This document shows, piece by piece, positions 7,706 through 14,598 of a stretch of DNA of 14,598 nt; position 1 is the first letter of the stretch, and each line of letters opens with the position of its first letter. The DNA lies in assembly GCA_964354375.1 (NCBI GenBank), contig CAYGZQ010000044.1:20992-35589 (forward strand). Reading direction: 5' to 3'. A model generated the notes under the pieces. The model worked only from the letters and a program-made list of their open reading frames with translations. It did no database searches and was not told the origin of the DNA. The DNA comes from CAYGZQ01 sp964354375 [NCBI: uncultured Planctomycetota bacterium] (GTDB lineage: Bacteria; JAJVIF01; JAPKYR01). The translations under genes and the position numbers were made by a program.

Positions 7706-8380
7706 TTGGACACAAGCATCCCACATAAGAGCGTCAAGGACATCGTAGAGAACCTCCTGTTTCTCAGCCAGGAACCCCTCTCGCTCAAGAGACTGGCCGA
7801 CTCTCTTCCCTATTCGAAAGAGGAGATCGCCGCAGCGCTGGACGCCTTGCAGGCCGAATACCAGGATCGCGCACTGAAACTCAGGTTCGCGTCCGGCGGA
7901 TGGCAGTTGACCACCGACTCGGCGCTCGCCGACGAGGTCGAGGATTTCTTCAACATCCAGAGAAAGAGACGCCTGTCGCGCCAGGCGCTTGAAACGCTTA
8001 CAGTAATTGCGTACAACCAGCCGGTCACCAGGTCCGGAATCGAGGCCATACGGGGTGTCTCCACATCCGGCACGCTCCAGACCCTCACCGAATGCGGCCT
8101 CATTCGTGTCGTCGGACAGAAAGACACTCTTGGAAACCCCTACCTGTACGGGACGACCGACGAGTTCCTGAGGCATTTCGGGCTGGGGAACGTAACCGAG
8201 CTCCCGCCGCTCGAATTCGAGCGCGAAGGTCTGACCGCTCCGACGCTGCGCGAGAGAGACATCGAGAGCGACGGCTCCGACTCGCGGGACGACGACGCCG
8301 GGGAGATCACCCCGGTCGATTTCGGCATGACCGACGAGACCGCTGAGATTCCCACAAATGTTCAGCAGAAGGGTGCCTAG
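7706..8380 (+). CDS. scpB: Segregation and condensation protein B
   Basis: ScpB dimers bind the central part of ScpA and regulate the SMC ATPase cycle. The 224-residue product has two winged-helix domains: the first spans about residues 8-85, and the second holds the signature LSRQALETLTVIAYNQPVTR (90-109), then EAIRGVSTSGTLQTL and GNPYLYGTTDEFLRHFGL (143-160). The TTG start is well supported by GAGAGGTGG at 7691-7699, about 7 nt upstream. After the second domain a tail of about 60 residues is rich in Asp and Glu and looks disordered; tails of this kind vary between species. The end overlaps the carboxypeptidase gene by 23 bp, so scpA, scpB and that gene are likely co-transcribed. Confidence 0.95.
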   Translation: MDTSIPHKSVKDIVENLLFLSQEPLSLKRLADSLPYSKEEIAAALDALQAEYQDRALKLRFASGGWQLTTDSALADEVEDFFNIQRKRRLSRQALETLTVIAYNQPVTRSGIEAIRGVSTSGTLQTLTECGLIRVVGQKDTLGNPYLYGTTDEFLRHFGLGNVTELPPLEFEREGLTAPTLRERDIESDGSDSRDDDAGEITPVDFGMTDETAEIPTNVQQKGA

Positions 8381-9239
8381 ACCAAAAACCGCTCTTTATG
8401 CCGTGGGCCTCATCAGCTTGCTGATGACCCTGCCGACGGTCACTGGACCTCCTCCGCCCGACCTCGATTGCCCATCATACGTTCTCATGGACCCCGATAC
8501 CGGCGTCGTTATCTACGGACGTCACATCCATGCCGTGCGCGCCCCGGCAAGCATCACGAAAATCATGACCGCCCTGCTTGCGCTCGAATCTGGCGATCCC
8601 AACGACCTCGTGACGATCAGCGGGCGTGCCGATGCGGAGGACGGCGCCAGCCTGGGCATTTCCGAGGGCGAACGAGTCCCGCTCGGCGACCTGACCTGCG
8701 CCATGCTCGTTAAGAGCGGCAACGACGCCGCGGTCGCGATTGCCGAGCATCTCGGCGGAAGCGTCCAGGGTTTCTGCGACGTGATGAACGTTCGAGCCGA
8801 GGAGTTGGGCATGGAGGACTCGTTCTTCGTCAACCCGAACGGCATGCCCGATGATCGCCAGCAGTCGACCGCTTACGACATCGCTGTCCTCGCGCGCGAG
8901 GCAATGACTCATCCCGAGTTCCGTGAATGGGTGAGCATGGAAGAGGTGCATTTCGACGTTTTTGGCGGCCGCACTGACGTCACTTTCGAGACCACCAACC
9001 AGTTGCTGGAGGAGTTCCCCCTCTGCGACGGCATCAAGACGGGATTCACCAACGCAGCCGGATTCTGCCTGGTCGCAAGCGCCACGTACAAGGACAAGAC
9101 ACTGATCGCCGTTGTGCTCGGATGCGAGCGCGATTGTCAGTGGTCCCAGGCTACCGAGCTCCTCGACTATGGCTTCGCGCTCTACGATCCCGACTACGAG
9201 ACGTTCAGGGATCTCTACGACCGCAACGCCGTCTTTTGA
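8358..9239 (+). CDS. Serine-type D-alanyl-D-alanine carboxypeptidase (peptidase S11, penicillin-binding)
   Basis: It trims the terminal D-Ala of peptidoglycan pentapeptides outside the cytoplasmic membrane. All three active-site motifs are present in the 293-residue product: SITK (65-68, nucleophile Ser65 and Lys68), SGN (120-122) and KTG (227-229). Residues 1-28 are a basic start (MFSRRVPRPK) plus a hydrophobic stretch, consistent with a signal peptide or anchor. The protein ends about 60 residues after KTG, so it lacks the beta-rich C-terminal domain and amphipathic membrane helix of E. coli PBP5 and resembles the shorter single-domain members. ATG 8358 overlaps the last 23 bp of scpB and has only a weak GAGA upstream, which suggests translational coupling. 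A scpA-scpB-dac order is also known from Firmicutes. The dacB/dacF subtype cannot be fixed. Confidence 0.93.
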   Translation: MFSRRVPRPKTALYAVGLISLLMTLPTVTGPPPPDLDCPSYVLMDPDTGVVIYGRHIHAVRAPASITKIMTALLALESGDPNDLVTISGRADAEDGASLGISEGERVPLGDLTCAMLVKSGNDAAVAIAEHLGGSVQGFCDVMNVRAEELGMEDSFFVNPNGMPDDRQQSTAYDIAVLAREAMTHPEFREWVSMEEVHFDVFGGRTDVTFETTNQLLEEFPLCDGIKTGFTNAAGFCLVASATYKDKTLIAVVLGCERDCQWSQATELLDYGFALYDPDYETFRDLYDRNAVF

Positions 9240-9287
9240 TAACCCATAAAAAGATCCGCGGGTATTCCCTTCCAACGCATTTCGGCT

Positions 9288-9332
9288 CCGGTACCTGCTA
9301 TCCCGAGCGTAAGCGAGGGTAGCTGGTACCGG
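9288..9332 (-). repeat. Dispersed hairpin repeat related to the 5' palindromic array
   Basis: A 45-bp inverted repeat with CCGGTACC at one end and GGTACCGG at the other. On the minus strand its parts align with the array hairpin at 83-138: a left arm ending CAGCTACC, a tip CTCGCTTACGCTCG (CTCGCTTCGCTCG in the array), then GGATAGCA with the same extra base. Six bases are missing from each side of the stem, and one G-C pair has become C-G through changes in both arms. Family membership is therefore well supported although the copies are almost 9 kb apart. Confidence 0.8.
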
Positions 9333-9350
9333 GGATTTGCCTGACGTTCC

Positions 9351-9433
9351 GGGGACTGGCACACCGATTTCGCCCTCCAATTCTGTCCCAATCAAGCGAC
9401 CACGTCCTGGACGAAATCGGGGTGCCTGTCCCC
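9351..9433. repeat. Inverted repeat with 22-bp arms
   Basis: The left arm (9351-9372, starting GGGGACTGGCAC) and the right arm (9412-9433, ending GGTGCCTGTCCCC) are reverse complements with two mismatches, around a 39-nt loop. The sequence differs from the CCGGTAGC family, so this is a second repeat family. Ends of the GGGGACAGGCAC type are, as I recall, common in intergenic hairpins linked to IS200-like REP transposases; no transposase gene is present here. The element lies upstream of the rhomboid gene and speaks against any start before 9434. Confidence 0.8.
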
Positions 9434-9447
9434 ATCCTGCCTTGCTG

Positions 9448-9479
9448 TGGTATGCTCATCCATCAGGCCTCGGCCTGAT
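9448..9479 (+). promoter_or_regulatory. Possible extended -10 promoter followed by a 5' hairpin, before the rhomboid gene
   Basis: TGGTATGCT (9448-9456) fits an extended -10 (TG, one base, TATGCT); no good -35 lies upstream. Transcription would start near 9463. A perfect hairpin, ATCAGGCC-TC-GGCCTGAT, spans 9462-9479 and would sit at the very 5' end of the message, 25 bp before the ATG. It has no T-run. Without data the promoter remains tentative; the hairpin itself is certain. Confidence 0.35.
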
Positions 9480-9504
9480 TACGAAACCCGTACGCTCATC
9501 ACAA

Positions 9505-10383
9505 ATGCGACTCTGGAACCAAAATCCGAGACAGGACAATGAGTATCGGCAGGTGATCACCCCCTTCTCCCTCATCTGGGGTTACAGGGCGCCCGTCACC
9601 ATTGGTCTTATTGCCGTCAACGCGGCAATCTGGTTCATCATGGTTGCCACTGACAGTCTAGGGCTCCTCCCCATCGACAAGTGGTGGTTCCAGTACTTCG
9701 CTATGACCCCCGAGGGAGTGATTCACAGGTTCCTTGTGTACCAGATTGTCACCAACGTGTTTCTCCACGACACGACCAGCATTCTCCACCTTTTCTTCAA
9801 CATGTATTTTCTGTGGGTGTTCGGACCCCGCGTCGAGCGGAGGTTCTCCTCAAGGACATTCCTGGTTTTCTACTTCGTGTGCGGTGTTTCCGGAAGCATT
9901 CTGTCGCTTGTGATGAGGGCGCTTATGGGCGACTGGACCATGCCCTCCATCGGTGCGTCCGCAGCCATCTTCGGTGTGCTGGTCGCGTACGGATTCCTGT
10001 TCGCGAACGATATCCTGCTGCTCTTCTTTGTCATTCCCATCAAGGCGTGGAAAACGGTGCTCGCACTGGTTATCATCGAGGTCGTATTCATCATTGTGAC
10101 GCTTCTGGGGATCGACCTCGGCGTGCTCAGCCAGATCGATCACTGGGCGCATCTCGGAGGCTCTGCCGCCGCGGCCGTTTGGATGCTTGTCATGGCCAGG
10201 AGGACGCAACACATAACCGGCATCGGCTGGACTCAGGACGGCATTGTCGTCGAGCTTCCGCATCCCGAGCGGACGAGGGGGCCGCGACGCGTCAGGATTC
10301 TGATCGGGCGTCGCAGACCGCCGATGAAGGATCACCCGGAAGGCTCCGACAACGAGCCGCCGCCGGATTGGTTCAAACTGTAA
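9505..10383 (+). CDS. Rhomboid-family intramembrane serine protease
   Basis: An integral membrane protein of 292 residues. Rhomboids cleave membrane proteins within or near the lipid bilayer with a Ser-His dyad. Visible features in order are a first helix (about 30-48), the loop-2 motif HLFFNMYFLW (His95 and Asn99, oxyanion side), the nucleophile in IGASAAIFG (Ser152), and the catalytic His in HWAHLGGS (His216) of the last core helix. The usual GxSG is GASA here, with Ala in place of the second Gly. The C-terminal 60 or so residues are a soluble tail, basic (RGPRRVRILIGRRR) and then acidic/proline-rich. The frame is open back to TTG 9337, but that part is made of intergenic repeats, so ATG 9505 is chosen although no Shine-Dalgarno is visible. 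The next gene starts 4 bp after the stop. Substrate unknown. Confidence 0.88.
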   Translation: MRLWNQNPRQDNEYRQVITPFSLIWGYRAPVTIGLIAVNAAIWFIMVATDSLGLLPIDKWWFQYFAMTPEGVIHRFLVYQIVTNVFLHDTTSILHLFFNMYFLWVFGPRVERRFSSRTFLVFYFVCGVSGSILSLVMRALMGDWTMPSIGASAAIFGVLVAYGFLFANDILLLFFVIPIKAWKTVLALVIIEVVFIIVTLLGIDLGVLSQIDHWAHLGGSAAAAVWMLVMARRTQHITGIGWTQDGIVVELPHPERTRGPRRVRILIGRRRPPMKDHPEGSDNEPPPDWFKL

Positions 10384-10387
10384 ATCG

Positions 10388-12019
10388 ATGTCCGAGAGCC
10401 ACGACAGAAGAGAGTTGTTCACGATGCCGCACCCGATCGAGGCGCTCGCCCTGATCGCGCTTTTCGGCGCGGCCGTCCTTTTCATAGCTTCTGTTTTGAG
10501 CGTCTATGGGATTCCATACGGGCTCGACTTCGGCGAGGGTTACCTGGCGAACATGTCGCTCGAACTGGTCAGGGGAAACAACCCATACCATTCTCTCGAC
10601 CGCCCCCCCTGGATCGTCTCGTCCTATCCTCCGCTGTTCCCCTTCATCAACGGGCTGATAATGTCGGTGCTCGGACCCAGCCTGCTTCCCGGCAGATTCA
10701 TAGCCACCGCGTCTCTTATCGGCATCCTCGCCACATCCGTGCTCATCCTGCGAAGACTCGGCGCGGGGGCCACGGTCGCGATCCTTGCCGTCGGAATGCT
10801 GCTCGTCTTCCCCTGGAGCGTTCGATGGTCGCAGGTCGTTCGCGTTGACACGCTGGGGATTCTGTTCGCCGTCGCCGGGCTGTACAGGTGGATACGGTCC
10901 GGACGGTTCGGCGACTGCATTTTCGCCGCAGTTCTGTTCGCGGCGGCGGTGCTCACGAAACACTCGCTCGTCGCAGCGCCGCTGGCCTGTCTTGTGTATG
11001 CCTTCGTCTCCCGGGACAGCCGACGATGGATATTCCTTGCGCTGCTCATCATTCTCATCGGGGGATCGTACGGAATCCTCATCGCGCTGACCGGCGGCGG
11101 CCTCTATAACCACCTCGTGACCTACACCGCGAACGAGTGGTTCCTCGGCAGGTTCACTGCGGGGATCGGGGATTATTTCAAGGCGACATGGATACTCCAG
11201 ATTCTCGCCGTTGCCGGATTTTTCATCCCCGGCACCGTGTCAGGCCAAATGCGGCTCTTGGGATGGTACTACCTGTTTGCCAACCTCACCCTTATTGCGT
11301 ACGGCCTCGAAGGTTCCGACACAAACTATTACATCGAGCCCCTGCTCGCCACGGCGCTCTTGTCCGGACTCGCACTCGACCGCCTGACATCGTCCCCGGA
11401 AACAGCCCGACCCGTTTTTGGAGGAATTCAGTCCACGCGCACGATTGCCTACGCTCTCATCCTCGTCATTTTCATCGTCGGACGATACATAGATGTGCCC
11501 TTTGAAGCTCCGCCCATCAGAGGCGGAATAATACGCAAGGTCATTTTCGTCGTCGACCGCTACGTGAATGCGCCCGGCTTCCAGATGCACAGAGCTAACG
11601 GCGAGAGAATCGGCAACGGCATGGAGCTTGTGCGATTGACCGCCGATGTGCCGGGCGACGTGCTCTGCGAGGACGCGAGCTTCACTTTGCTCGCCGGTAA
11701 GAAAGTCTGGTTCCAGCCCTACATAATGAGCCTGCTCGCCCGCACCGGGAAATGGAACCAGGACGAGTTTGTATCCACCATCAAGGACCGGGATTATGCG
11801 CTCATCATTCTGAGGGTCGATCTCAATGACCCTTACAACACCGAGCGCAGCGGCGGAGCATTCGAAGTCGCCGGGTTCGATCGATGGACGAACGAGATGG
11901 AGGACGCGATCAGGGAACAATACTACCTGTACGGCCCGGTCGACACAGGTACCGGGAACGACCCGTGGTACATCTACCTCCCTCGACCGGATGAGGACAA
12001 AGATCCCGATTCAGGTTGA
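10388..12019 (+). CDS. GT39-like multi-spanning membrane protein (probable glycosyltransferase)
   Basis: A polytopic protein of 543 residues. After the first helix (about 17-40) the external loop carries LDFGEGYLANMSLELVRGNN (46-65; Asp47, Glu50) and then PPWIVSSYPPLFPFI. This D-x-GEG plus YPPL arrangement is typical of a group of uncharacterised GT-C membrane proteins. About ten hydrophobic segments follow, with LTKHSLVAAPL in the middle corresponding to the KH motif of the two paralogous genes at 2127-6643. The last 170 or so residues are soluble. It is more distant from those two than they are from each other. The start lies 4 bp after the rhomboid stop, so the two probably form one operon. 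ATG 10424, with AGAAGAGAG 9 nt upstream, is a serious alternative start and would remove 12 residues. The sugar donor and acceptor are unknown. Confidence 0.8.
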   Translation: MSESHDRRELFTMPHPIEALALIALFGAAVLFIASVLSVYGIPYGLDFGEGYLANMSLELVRGNNPYHSLDRPPWIVSSYPPLFPFINGLIMSVLGPSLLPGRFIATASLIGILATSVLILRRLGAGATVAILAVGMLLVFPWSVRWSQVVRVDTLGILFAVAGLYRWIRSGRFGDCIFAAVLFAAAVLTKHSLVAAPLACLVYAFVSRDSRRWIFLALLIILIGGSYGILIALTGGGLYNHLVTYTANEWFLGRFTAGIGDYFKATWILQILAVAGFFIPGTVSGQMRLLGWYYLFANLTLIAYGLEGSDTNYYIEPLLATALLSGLALDRLTSSPETARPVFGGIQSTRTIAYALILVIFIVGRYIDVPFEAPPIRGGIIRKVIFVVDRYVNAPGFQMHRANGERIGNGMELVRLTADVPGDVLCEDASFTLLAGKKVWFQPYIMSLLARTGKWNQDEFVSTIKDRDYALIILRVDLNDPYNTERSGGAFEVAGFDRWTNEMEDAIREQYYLYGPVDTGTGNDPWYIYLPRPDEDKDPDSG

Positions 12020-12235
12020 CCACGACAACTCGGCTTGATGTGGGGCAGGCTCAAAAGTCAGAGACTGACTCACAGCCGCCGGGAAACGACCACAATCGTA
12101 TCAAAGGCCCGAATGTCAGTGAGGGCGTCTTCACGGGAACGATTCAATGGAAATGCTGGACGACACGCCCTCACTTACGTTCAGGCCTTGGATACAAATG
12201 ATGCTTCGGACATGTGCAGTCGCAGATGATCGAGA
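12020..12235. other. Convergent intergenic region with an 11-bp inverted repeat
   Basis: This region separates the plus-strand genes from the minus-strand operon. It holds a perfect inverted repeat, AGTGAGGGCGT (12118-12128) and ACGCCCTCACT (12165-12175), around 36 nt, plus a small palindrome, AGTCAG-AGA-CTGACT (12056-12070). No T-run follows either one on either strand, so no standard intrinsic terminator is visible. A 61-codon frame across it has no family signal or ribosome binding site and is not annotated. Confidence 0.5.
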
Positions 12236-13684
12236 TTATCGCGAGTAGGTGGCCTCGAAGCCGATGATGTCGCCGAAATCGGTCAGAGGCGGATAGTTGG
12301 TCAGATGGACGTAGACGTGCCTGACCTTGGGTGGATCGTACGTCTTCGGATCCGGCGAAACATAAGTGATGCGAATCTGCGTGCTCAGGTCGATGGCGAT
12401 GTCCCTGTAAATCTGCTCGAGATCCTCGGATGTCGGCGTGAAATACGCCACTCCTCCCGTCGCGTCCGCAAGATTAGTCAGCCTCGTGGTGTCCACATCG
12501 CCCAGACCGATCGTGTAGCAGGGCACGAAATTGGTCACCGCGAGGTTTCTAATGTCGTTGAGGGTATGGGAGCTGTTGTTCTCCCAGCCGTCCGTCATGA
12601 TAATTACGGCCTTGCGTCCCGGTTGAGCGCTCGCGTCGATTACGGACTGATACACGGCGTCATACAGCGATGTCACGTAGCCGTACCATTTGGCAATGGC
12701 CGCACGCAAAAGAGCCTTGTCGCTCGTGAACGGCTGATCCACATAAACACCGCTCGAGAAGTTGATCACCTCGCCGCGGTCGTCCACGTACATCATGTCG
12801 ACGAACTGGTTCGCGGCGGTCTTGACATCCTCGAACGGCGTGCCGCTCATGCTGCCCGACTTGTCGAGACATAAGACGACCGATCCCGCTCTCAGGCCGC
12901 CCGACTCCTCGACATATCGCACGTCCGTCACAATCGCCTCCATCGGCTCGGACGTTCCCTCGGTCTGCTCGAACACCCGGAAATTCGCCATGGTCAGATC
13001 CAGGACAGGCTGCCCATCCTGATCGACCACCGATCCGTACACAACCACCGTCGGGAAAGTCGCCGGATCGAACTGCGTCCCTCCGGCGATCACGTAGCTG
13101 TCGTCAGGGGCAAGCCGCGCAGGCAGCTCCATCGTCACGATCACGCTCTTCTGCTCATCGGTGACCAGATCGAACGCCTCGGTCCTGCCGCTCGCCAGCA
13201 TCGTGCCCTGCAGAAGCTCCGCGTACTTGGGCTCGTAGTTCACCGCCGGAGTTCCCGCGGGCATCGAGTCGACATGCCTCGCGATCGCGCTCACCAGCCT
13301 GTCTTTCCCCGAAGGAACAGGCACGAAAACGCTCGATGACGGCTGATCGACATCGTTCAGGATCACTCCCATCGCGGGGAGTATTCCCTCACCGCTGATG
13401 TAGATGATTATCCGGTTGGTCTCCTGGGGGATGATCTGGCCCTGGTGATTTCTCGGCCAGTTGACCTTGAACGTGAGGCCCCCGGTCGGGATGTCGGGGT
13501 CCGGCGTGTAGAACCGTTCCGAACCCTGGTCGGTCGGCTGATAGGACGAATGGTCGCCGGGTCCCGGACCGGGCGAGAGGGGCTGTGTCGACGATCCGCC
13601 GCAACCCGTGAGAAGCTGGATGCCGAACGCGACAATGAGGATCGCAATAAAGTATCCGCAGTAGTTCTTCAGTCTTGGTTTCAT
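12236..13684 (-). CDS. Lipoprotein with a von Willebrand factor A (VWA) domain
   Basis: A secreted, lipid-anchored protein of 482 residues. The signal peptide (MKPRLKNYCG, then a hydrophobic core) ends in the lipobox LLTGC, giving lipidated Cys28 followed by Gly. Residues 29-65 are a Gly/Pro/Ser-rich linker. A beta-rich region follows; its part near 212-245 (VVVYGSVVDQDGQPVLDLTMANFRVFEQ is split by the usual Asp-Gly turn) resembles the Ig-like module before many bacterial VWA domains. The VWA domain (about 267-435) has an intact metal-binding site: DKSGS (Asp274, Ser276, Ser278), Thr338 in YVTS, and Asp365 in MTDGWEN. It probably binds a protein partner through a metal ion; the ligand is unknown. 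ATG 13684 is chosen because AGGAGG lies 8 nt upstream; a TTG at 13711 in frame overlaps the preceding stop and has no such support. The gene lies 19 bp after the upstream gene. Confidence 0.92.
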   Translation of the reverse strand: MKPRLKNYCGYFIAILIVAFGIQLLTGCGGSSTQPLSPGPGPGDHSSYQPTDQGSERFYTPDPDIPTGGLTFKVNWPRNHQGQIIPQETNRIIIYISGEGILPAMGVILNDVDQPSSSVFVPVPSGKDRLVSAIARHVDSMPAGTPAVNYEPKYAELLQGTMLASGRTEAFDLVTDEQKSVIVTMELPARLAPDDSYVIAGGTQFDPATFPTVVVYGSVVDQDGQPVLDLTMANFRVFEQTEGTSEPMEAIVTDVRYVEESGGLRAGSVVLCLDKSGSMSGTPFEDVKTAANQFVDMMYVDDRGEVINFSSGVYVDQPFTSDKALLRAAIAKWYGYVTSLYDAVYQSVIDASAQPGRKAVIIMTDGWENNSSHTLNDIRNLAVTNFVPCYTIGLGDVDTTRLTNLADATGGVAYFTPTSEDLEQIYRDIAIDLSTQIRITYVSPDPKTYDPPKVRHVYVHLTNYPPLTDFGDIIGFEATYSR

Positions 13685-13692
13685 CTTCGTGG

Positions 13693-13698
13693 CCTCCT
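13693..13698 (-). promoter_or_regulatory. Perfect Shine-Dalgarno for the VWA lipoprotein gene
   Basis: AGGAGG on the minus strand (CCTCCT on plus) lies 8 nt before ATG 13684. It is the strongest ribosome binding site in the window and settles this start against the TTG at 13711. Confidence 0.85.
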
Positions 13699-13703
13699 CT
13701 CGT

Positions 13704-14598
13704 TTACTCAATCGTTATGTCGATGCCCGAGCCCATGTACGGTGCCGGCACCTGAAGTGCTTCGATCATCGCGATGATGTCGTTATGGATGTTCTCATTG
13801 AGATGCTGCAGGGACTCCGTTCGGAAATGCCGTCCCTGCTCGGGATCGAATTCCATCAGGATGTTGCCCTCCTGCCAGGGGGTGTTCTCGCCGAGCCAGT
13901 CATAGGAGCCTTTTTCATCCGACAGGATGATGTAAGCCCACGCATCGTATTTGAGCCGGGAGTAGATGTAGCCGAGGTCGGCACGCATGATTCCTCCGAA
14001 CGCCATGACGGATGCCACGTCGGCCTCGCCCTCAAGATTCTCGATCAGCTGAGGCTTCATGAGCTCGCCTGCGACGGTCCCGGCCAGTGTGGCGCGCTGA
14101 AGGTCGCGAACGAAGACTGCGGGGTCCCACTTGTAAGTGTCATCCATGCACTGCTCGATCCCGTAGGTAACATGCCCCGCATCGAGCGATGTCGCCTTGT
14201 TTGCCATCAGCAGCGCATCGTGTTCGGAGAAACCGTTCTGGATAAAGTAGGCAAACACTGCACCATAGGATAGAGATGTCCCGACGCTCATCGTGCCTTC
14301 TTCGTAGTAGGCGCCCAGAAGTTGAGGAAGGCTGACCTCCCCCTGGTCGGAAACCATAGCCGGATTCGAGAGGATTGCCTCGATGACGGCACGGGCGAAA
14401 TTGGAGTTTGCCGATACCTGAGCCATGCGGGCGACCTCAACACTATCGCGTAACGCTGTGCTCGCGACAGCATCGGTCAAGACCACCTGATCGCCGAGCG
14501 TCTCCAGGGCGTCGCAGTTCATCTCCACGATCGCTCTCGCCGCCGACAGCCGGATGAAAAGGTTGAAATCGCTCTCCACGGAGCCGCTGAGCCTGAGT
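13704..14598 (-). CDS. Unrecognised protein, 5' end cut by the window edge
   Basis: The frame stays open to the right edge, so the N-terminus is missing; at least 297 residues are visible. GTG 14577-14579 could be a start, but nothing supports it: there is no signal peptide or Shine-Dalgarno, and codons upstream continue in frame (reading LRLSGS). The visible part is acidic and mostly helical. It has many Ala-rich stretches (RLSAARAIVEMN, SALRD-like segments), an Asp/Trp-containing middle (DDTYKWDP) and a C-terminal LNENIHNDIIAMIEALQVP. I recognise no family and see no catalytic signature or membrane segment. It is directly upstream of the VWA lipoprotein gene with a 19-bp gap, so the two are likely co-transcribed and may act together at the cell surface. 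That partnership is inference from position alone. Confidence 0.75.
   Translation of the reverse strand, partial: LRLSGSVESDFNLFIRLSAARAIVEMNCDALETLGDQVVLTDAVASTALRDSVEVARMAQVSANSNFARAVIEAILSNPAMVSDQGEVSLPQLLGAYYEEGTMSVGTSLSYGAVFAYFIQNGFSEHDALLMANKATSLDAGHVTYGIEQCMDDTYKWDPAVFVRDLQRATLAGTVAGELMKPQLIENLEGEADVASVMAFGGIMRADLGYIYSRLKYDAWAYIILSDEKGSYDWLGENTPWQEGNILMEFDPEQGRHFRTESLQHLNENIHNDIIAMIEALQVPAPYMGSGIDITIE

Noticed and set aside
9337-9504. N-terminal extension of the rhomboid protein from TTG 9337
   Set aside because: The extra 56 codons are made of the 22-bp inverted repeat and the 9462-9479 hairpin, and the peptide is Pro/Arg-rich with no family similarity.
12016-12201. Small 61-codon gene in the convergent gap
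   Set aside because: It overlaps the end of the upstream gene, has no ribosome binding site, and contains the inverted-repeat arms; nothing points to coding.

Overview
The window is bacterial chromosomal DNA of high GC content (roughly 60%), with densely packed genes and frequent TTG and GTG starts. It has an SMC partner pair (scpA-scpB), a serine D-Ala-D-Ala carboxypeptidase, a lipobox lipoprotein, and several large GT-C type membrane proteins. The phylum cannot be fixed from the sequence. The mix of conserved genes with many uncharacterised membrane and exported proteins and several families of palindromic intergenic repeats would suit an uncultivated bacterial lineage, but that is inference.

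Layout. Positions 1-359 hold a dense array of a 13-bp palindrome (GGTAGCAGCTACC and variants) arranged as hairpins and direct repeats. Three co-directional genes follow (399-6643). Each encodes a multi-spanning, GT39/ArnT-like membrane protein with an acidic first-loop motif; the last two are paralogues joined by an ATGA overlap. A 180-bp gap (6644-6822) holds G-run/C-run hairpins and leads into a good extended -10 promoter (6823-6851) for scpA (6904-7650), scpB (7706-8380) and a short DD-carboxypeptidase gene (8358-9239) that overlaps scpB. A second repeat-filled gap (9240-9504) holds a reverse-oriented relative of the 5' array hairpin, an unrelated 22-bp inverted repeat and a small hairpin. 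Then come a rhomboid-family membrane protease (9505-10383) and, 4 bp later, a fourth GT-C-like membrane protein (10388-12019).

Beyond a convergent junction (12020-12235), two minus-strand genes form an operon. The upstream gene encodes an unrecognised protein cut by the window edge (13704-14598). The downstream gene encodes a lipoprotein with a von Willebrand factor A domain and intact MIDAS residues (12236-13684).

How the genes fit together. scpA and scpB encode the kleisin and winged-helix subunits that work with SMC in chromosome organisation, and the overlapping carboxypeptidase ties peptidoglycan trimming to the same transcript. The four GT-C proteins probably transfer sugars from polyprenyl-phosphate donors on the outer face of the cytoplasmic membrane; their acceptors are unknown. 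No phage, CRISPR, toxin or defence system is visible. The most notable signal is a dispersed hairpin-repeat family whose copies show a compensatory base-pair change.
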